64,000 nucleotides of DNA from Rhypophila decipiens (taxonomy: Eukaryota > Ascomycota > Sordariomycetes > Sordariales > Naviculisporaceae): contig MU858233.1 of NCBI GenBank assembly GCA_033297075.1, forward strand, positions 1 to 64,000, read 5' to 3'. Shown here piece by piece: positions 59,225-64,000 of this stretch; the stretch's first letter is position 1; each line of letters opens with the position of its first letter. The notes under the pieces were generated by a model that searched no databases, was not told the DNA's origin, and saw only the letters and a list, made by a program, of their open reading frames with translations. Position numbers and translations under genes: made by a program.

Positions 59225-60221
59225 ATGGAGGTCACTCTACGACGTTCAGCGACCTTGATAAGCCACAGCATGCCCATTGCGATCATCTCGAGTAGCATAT
59301 CCAGGGCAAGCTTGACCTCGTCCACCACCACCACCACCACAACCAAAAGGGAATTCTCCATCCTCAACAGGCCGCCGCCCAACTACCCAGGCCATGTCCC
59401 CCTCACGCGCCTTGAAAAAGCCGGTCTGGCCATTGGATCTGGTCTACTGTCCCTTCGCGATCCTCGTCGAGGCGGTAGGTCACCACCAACCATCCCAATC
59501 CTCACAACAACTGCGAGTCCGTCCTAACAATCCCATCCCAAAAGACCTAATAGCAGCCTTCGCCGAAGCAACAGCAACCCCCTACTTCATATACCGCCTC
59601 AGAGACGCAATGCTCTCCTCCCCCGTCGGCCGGCGAATCCTCCGCGACCGCCCCCGCATAACCTCGACTTCGCTCAACCTCCCCCACCTGCGTTCCCTCC
59701 CCCCAAACACGGTCGGAAGAACCTACATCGACTGGCTCGACCGCGAGGGCGTATCCCCCGACACCCGCTCGGCGGTACGGTACATAGATGACGAGGAATG
59801 CGCCTACGTGATGCAGCGCTACCGCGAATGCCATGATTTCTACCATGCCCTGACAGGTCTGCCCATTGTCAGGGAAGGAGAAGTCGCGCTCAAGGCGTTT
59901 GAGTTTGCGAATACATTGCTGCCCATGACTGGGCTTAGTGTTTTTGCTGCTGCCACGTTGAAAAAGAGCGAGCGTCAGCGGTTCGCGAGTATTTATTTGC
60001 CTTGGGCGCTTAGGAATGGACTGCGCGCGAACGAGGTGATTAATGTCTACTGGGAGGAAGAGCTCGAGAGGGATGTCGAGGACTTGAGGAAGCAGCTTGG
60101 TGTTGAGCCGCCGCCTGATTTGAGGGCTATAAGGAAGAGGGAGAGGGAGGAGCGCAAGAGACAGAAGGCTGCTGCTGCTGCTGCTCCTTACCAGCCTGGC
60201 CCAGAGGCTGGGAGCTTGTAG
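59225..60221 (+). CDS. COQ4: COQ4, ubiquinone biosynthesis scaffold protein
   Basis: Two exons: 59225..59474 and 59545..60221, about 308 aa. The 70-nt intron has donor GTAGGT, branch CCTAACA and acceptor AAAAG. The N-terminus is rich in Arg/Ser/Thr, as expected for a mitochondrial presequence ([19 protein letters not shown]). The conserved [21 protein letters not shown] block follows. The zinc-ligand motif HDFYH followed 11 residues later by Glu ([17 protein letters not shown]) is intact. [11 protein letters not shown] and the [19 protein letters not shown]-terminus also match the family, with an extra Lys/Ala tail. By family knowledge COQ4 acts in the matrix-side CoQ synthome. An alternative long frame starting near 59394 reads through the intron and is not preferred. 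Confidence 0.93.
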
Positions 60222-60469
60222 TTGTTTCCGCGAGTACCATTGTTGTATTATACTGTAGGCTATGAGGCTAAAAAGGTATCGTCCTCTTGATCATAAGAGA
60301 GAACCCAAGTTGTTCGTATTGGAATTTTTTGTAGAAGCAACGAGCCACTCAGACAACACACCTTGATAAAAAGGGGGGTGTGCAAGAGAAGGTCCCAGGA
60401 TATCGCAAAACAACTGGACCTAAAAAGAATAAGAAATAATCAGGTCGTTCCCAGAAGAAGAGATAGAAA

Positions 60470-61122
60470 TCACAAATCCAACAAGTCATCATCATCATCC
60501 TCCCAACCCTTCCGTCTCGTAACCACAATCTTTTCCTCCTCTTGGCCATCCGCCACGGCGTTGAGCAAGCCCTTCAGCTGCTCCTCGTTGACCTTTTGCC
60601 GGAGCTGTCCCGTCTGCGCCATCATGATGAGCTGGTTCTCGATCTGCGTCGCGCGCTGTTCCTTGACCAATCGTATGCGGCCTAATCTGTCGGCTGCTTC
60701 GGGTTCGAGGATCTGGTTTAGCATTGCTTTGCGGGCCTCTGCTGCTTTGGGGTGGGTAGTGTTAGTTTTCTCGGGCAACTGGATCCTACTACCACTTTGG
60801 GGTCGGTGGGATTATCGCGTACCTTCTTGTCTAGAATCGAGACAGAGAATTTGTTAGTTATCTGGTACCTCCCGCGAGGATGAATGGAGAGAATACATAC
60901 TGCCTCCCCTGATCTTGACCACCACCACTGCCGCCGCCGCCGCCAGCTGCTTTACCTGCTCCTCCTCCGCCGCCACCGCCGCCTTGCGACTTGAGCTGTT
61001 CAAGGCGCGCCTTTCTGATCTAAAAGTTGTCGCGGAAGAATCCCTATATTAACCCATGACCATATGTAAAACGACAGCGCAGCACCTTGAGAACGTACCG
61101 CATCAAGCTCAGCGTCGTCCAT
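60470..61122 (-). CDS. PDCD5 family DNA-binding protein
   Basis: Four exons: 61122..61099, 61019..60901, 60830..60823 and 60744..60470, about 141 aa. Exon 3 is only 8 nt (ACAAGAAG), flanked by TTCTAG and GTACGC. With it the protein reads GRQQEAAEARKAMLNQILEPEAADRLGRI, exactly the family core; without it the frame breaks. The N-terminus MDDAELDA-IRKARLEQLKSQ is canonical and is followed by a Gly-rich linker. The compact helical domain ends with QLRQKVNEEQLKGLL and the C-terminal signature KIVVTRRKGWEDDDDDLLDL. By family knowledge PDCD5 is a small nuclear and cytosolic protein linked in animals to apoptosis and chaperonin binding; the fungal role is unclear. It is convergent with COQ4 across about 250 bp. 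Confidence 0.92.
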
Positions 61123-61848
61123 CTTCCTTTCTCTTCGGGCTGCGGTTGGGTAAGGTACTGTTCGGTTGCTTGGTTTCGCGCAAGTGGGTTGATATGTCGC
61201 CGAATCAGTATAGGGAATAAGTCGTGGATACAATAAAAGGTTGGATAGTTGCAGGGGAGAAGATGCAGTAACGATAACAGAAACGGCTGGCTTGCTGCAA
61301 GGCGGTTTGCTGGTTTAGGTCTGTGATGTGAACTTTCTGCCTTCGATCGCGGGGTTATTTATTCGTAGTGGGGTTATCCGCAGCACCATCACGACGCCCA
61401 ACTTTATACAGCCCATACTTATCCGTACATGTACAACCCAGGAACATATCAAGCGCCGACAGTACTACCCAAGTATTACTTGAACCATCTTACGCTGGGC
61501 TATTGTGCATAATTAATATAAAAGATGAACATTTGATTCAACAAGAATATGATATAAATACACCCCGACAACATCTGTTTGTCGGCCTCCTTCCACTCCC
61601 GTTATTACAAGTCGGAACCGTTACCCAAAGCCGGGATCTTTTGGCATCCCCAGTGCCCGTATGGTCTATATCTATATTCTTTGCCTGTCCGGCAGCCAAC
61701 CATTGTTAATATACAGATTGAAGTTGTTACAGAATATGGTGTTCATAAATTGGTGATGCGATTAGTACAGATGCAGCTGAAAAGAATGAGCTGGATGCCC
61801 CTGACGAAACCCCCTTTAAGAGTGTCTGATGATCCTCCTGTATCAGAT
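61123..61848. other. intergenic between PDCD5 and KPR-like gene
   Basis: It contains the PDCD5 promoter on the left and the 3' flank of the KPR-like gene on the right. No gene is supported. Overlapping small plus-strand frames at 61368-61977 run into the neighbouring coding sequence and are not credible. Confidence 0.45.
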
Positions 61849-64000
61849 TCAAGACTGCTGACCAGGAGCAAGGTCATCGAGAAGCTGTACGGATGGCTCT
61901 TCAAAAGGAATAACCCTCTCAAGGTCCTCGGCGGCAAAGTGCCTCTTTGCTTTCAGCAACTGGAGCACCGCCTTTAGAATTGGGACCCGGATGTTCAACT
62001 CCTCAGCACGATGAATAAAGTACCCGGTCAAGTAATTGATATCTGTCTCCCAGGCCCGATAGATATTCATGTCCAACCTGGGTTGCGACTTTTTCTGATT
62101 ATGCAGTTCCTTGTAGAACTTCTTCTGCAGGAAAACGCTCAGGAAAGACAGCGGAGACCCTTCGCGGCGGCACTCGGGCATCTTGGAGACCACTGCACAC
62201 ACTTCCGACAGCATGATTGCCATTAGGTGTCTGGTGGTATCGTGCCTCAGTAGGTCCTCGTAGGGTACTTCACAGATGGCGGCCAGTGGTTCCGCTATAG
62301 ATAACAGAGCGAGCGACGGTAACTTGTGTTTCAGAAAGTCGGGGAATGGATGGCTGGATGCGTTGAGCTCTGGAATCGTCATTAGGAGGGACATGAGATT
62401 TGTGAACCGCACTGTTCTTTCGGGCGGTGGGTGTTTCCTCATGATGGAGCCTCCCCTTGTCGTTGGGATAGTCAGGTAGAGCCTTCCGTCCTCCACCTCT
62501 GTCGCCGAGAAATGCCCTTTGAACTGCCGTACCTTCGCAGTCATGTGTCCAAGAAGAAAGGCTGGCCTCGTGCGCTGGTCCGGAAAATGGGCTTCGATGA
62601 TGGCTTCCATGGCCCCCAATCCATGGTGAACAAGACAGATTGTCGACCTGTGGTCGAGTCGGTGTTTTATGGGTGCCAAGGCTCCAACCACACTTCCGGG
62701 GGGCACCGTAATTATGAGGTTTGGAATTAGCGGACCGGGGAGCGGCGGGGACGCCTTCATCGACATGAATTCGGCTTTCACGCGATTACGTTTCTCCACG
62801 CCGGTTATCCTCTGTATCTGCAGCTGGCGCCCACAATTCTCCCACGCGTTCCAGAGATTCATGCGGTGAATCAGGTAACGAATAGGCGGGATCGTTTCGG
62901 TGCCGGCGAGGAGGAAGGCAATGTATCGGCCGACCAAATCGGAACCCATGACATAGATCTGCTCGGACCCTTCCCATGTCGGTGTGCTGCGCTGTCCATC
63001 CTCGCGCATAGCTTGCTGCCGAGCCATCTCCTCTATCTCAGCCCTCAAAGCCTTCGCGAATTCCGCCGCGGCGACCGATGGTGGCGTTGCGACTGGCTCC
63101 CTGTATCCTTTCCCAAGCAACGCCTCTCTCTGAGCCTGAAAGGCATTCCGAACCGAGTCCATAAACCCCTTCTCGTCGCCCTTTCGGTTCGCCACTTCTT
63201 CAAGCATTGCCTGTATCTGAGCTTCATAGCCCTCTGGATACATTATCTCGGCCTTGGAGGGCGGAGGCTGGACCCTGACCTTTTTTGTATCCTCTTTCTG
63301 AAGCATCGCATCCAGCTGAGCCTTGAAGACATCGGGATTCATGAACTCGGCTTCGGCTCGCTTTGATTTTGCCCTGACTGAACTCCACGTCTCGGCGGCG
63401 GATTCGGTAACCGGCGACTCGTCCTCTGGCACCACTTCCCATTTCCTCAGATGTATACGGTTCGCCGAAAGCCATCTTCTGGCCCCCCGGCCCACTGTAA
63501 TGTTATTGTGAGACCATGATTGACGATTGCGAGGTATTCTCGCCAACACCCGCGAAAGCGGTCGATAACTGTGGAGGAGAGACAGGATGTCGAATTTCAG
63601 GCGAGATCTTGCCGGAGCATGGTATAAATGTTCTGAACGGCGTCGATCGTTCCCTAAGGTCGTCTCGCTCAAGGACCTCAAGTTGACGAACGGATGCTTG
63701 GGGCGTTTTCCAGGGGCATCGGGGCGATCGTGGGAGCGAAGATAGGCGAAATGGACAGTATACGAGGTTATGAGCTTTCCGGGGTACTGCCGTCGGAGAG
63801 GCCACAGCGCAATTATCGATTTCAGCAGATGAACGTTTGCGAATATTATTTCCTCCGATAGCTCGGTCCGCGATTTGAATTCGCGACAGTCACCACGCGG
63901 GATGCGACGGCTAACGGAAAAAAATTCAGGCCTCAGTTGATTGGGTCTTTCAGGAGACGCCCCACTGACGGCCCAGCTTTCCGGGTTCGTGCAGGCCCAC
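61849..64000 (-). CDS. ketopantoate reductase (ApbA/PanE)-fold protein, 5' end not resolved
   Basis: An uninterrupted minus-strand frame runs from the stop at 61849 to the right edge, with no in-frame ATG until 63342, so the true start is outside the window or in another exon. The best-supported part is 63342..61849. It has two copies of a helical motif (AEFMNPDVFKAQLDAML, then AEIMYPEGYEAQIQAML), further charged helices, then an ApbA-like N-domain starting IYVMGSDLVGRYIAFLLAG and a C-domain ending in DINYLTGYFIHRAEELNIRVP. The glycine-rich nucleotide loop (usually GxGxxG) is altered to GSDLVG, so catalysis is doubtful. The Arg-rich N-terminal region fits a mitochondrial presequence, or may be non-coding. 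By family knowledge authentic KPRs act in pantothenate synthesis. This one may have another role. Confidence 0.65.
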   Translation of the reverse strand, partial: WACTNPESWAVSGASPERPNQLRPEFFSVSRRIPRGDCREFKSRTELSEEIIFANVHLLKSIIALWPLRRQYPGKLITSYTVHFAYLRSHDRPDAPGKRPKHPFVNLRSLSETTLGNDRRRSEHLYHAPARSRLKFDILSLLHSYRPLSRVLARIPRNRQSWSHNNITVGRGARRWLSANRIHLRKWEVVPEDESPVTESAAETWSSVRAKSKRAEAEFMNPDVFKAQLDAMLQKEDTKKVRVQPPPSKAEIMYPEGYEAQIQAMLEEVANRKGDEKGFMDSVRNAFQAQREALLGKGYREPVATPPSVAAAEFAKALRAEIEEMARQQAMREDGQRSTPTWEGSEQIYVMGSDLVGRYIAFLLAGTETIPPIRYLIHRMNLWNAWENCGRQLQIQRITGVEKRNRVKAEFMSMKASPPLPGPLIPNLIITVPPGSVVGALAPIKHRLDHRSTICLVHHGLGAMEAIIEAHFPDQRTRPAFLLGHMTAKVRQFKGHFSATEVEDGRLYLTIPTTRGGSIMRKHPPPERTVRFTNLMSLLMTIPELNASSHPFPDFLKHKLPSLALLSIAEPLAAICEVPYEDLLRHDTTRHLMAIMLSEVCAVVSKMPECRREGSPLSFLSVFLQKKFYKELHNQKKSQPRLDMNIYRAWETDINYLTGYFIHRAEELNIRVPILKAVLQLLKAKRHFAAEDLERVIPFEEPSVQLLDDLAPGQQS

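Noticed and set aside
59394..60221. Reading COQ4 as a single 275-aa frame from 59394
   Set aside because: It reads through a good intron and loses the conserved N-terminal block ending [14 protein letters not shown], which is in the other frame upstream.

Overview
The window is a nuclear segment from a filamentous ascomycete (Pezizomycotina). Evidence: short introns (about 48-144 nt) with GTRNGY-type donors and CTAAC/CTGAC-like branch points; a Zn2Cys6 regulator, a CFEM protein, an RTA1-like protein and an annexin C4-like protein; and gene spacing of several kilobases. Protein wording (COQ4, PET191, DCAF11-like, CPSF6-like) reads most like Sordariomycetes, but that placement is an impression and was not tested. 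I rebuilt gene models by eye from splice signals and reading-frame continuity. They are hypotheses, but nearly all junctions restore a conserved domain.

Layout, left to right: a PPN2-like vacuolar polyphosphatase (-) and the cytochrome-oxidase assembly factor PET191/COA5 (-), the latter divergent from a steryl-ester/acid lipase (+). A Zn2Cys6 regulator (+) stands alone between two gene-free stretches of more than 5 kb. Next come an annexin C4-like protein with a long RS/RD-rich N-terminus (-), a small type I membrane protein (-), the GPI-anchor enzyme subunit GPI2/PIG-C (+), an RTA1-like seven-helix protein (-), a GPI-anchored CFEM protein (-), the ribosome-quality-control factor VMS1/ANKZF1 (-), an unrecognised Cys-rich protein (-), a pirin (+), a small DUF7704-like membrane protein (+), a DCAF11/LEC14B-like WD40 protein (+), a CPSF6-like RRM protein (+), a SET-domain methyltransferase (-) divergent from COQ4 (+), a PDCD5 homologue with an 8-nt microexon (-), and a ketopantoate-reductase-fold protein open to the right edge (-).

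The genes are mostly unlinked housekeeping functions: mitochondrial respiration (PET191, COQ4), membrane and cell-wall biology (lipase, GPI2, CFEM, RTA1-like), and RNA or protein quality control (VMS1, CPSF6-like, DCAF11-like, PDCD5). I see no biosynthetic cluster and no obvious new multi-gene system.

The most unusual content is non-coding. A composite fold-back element lies at about 48.05-48.71 kb: 31-bp perfect outer inverted arms, two arrays of a roughly 22-bp tandem repeat, and an inner 39-bp inverted repeat. A decayed relative sits near 56.5 kb. A mariner-like MITE bounded by TA lies in the shared SET/COQ4 promoter. A solo-LTR-like remnant lies near 43.8 kb. The 9-mer TACTCCGTA recurs five times, always outside genes.
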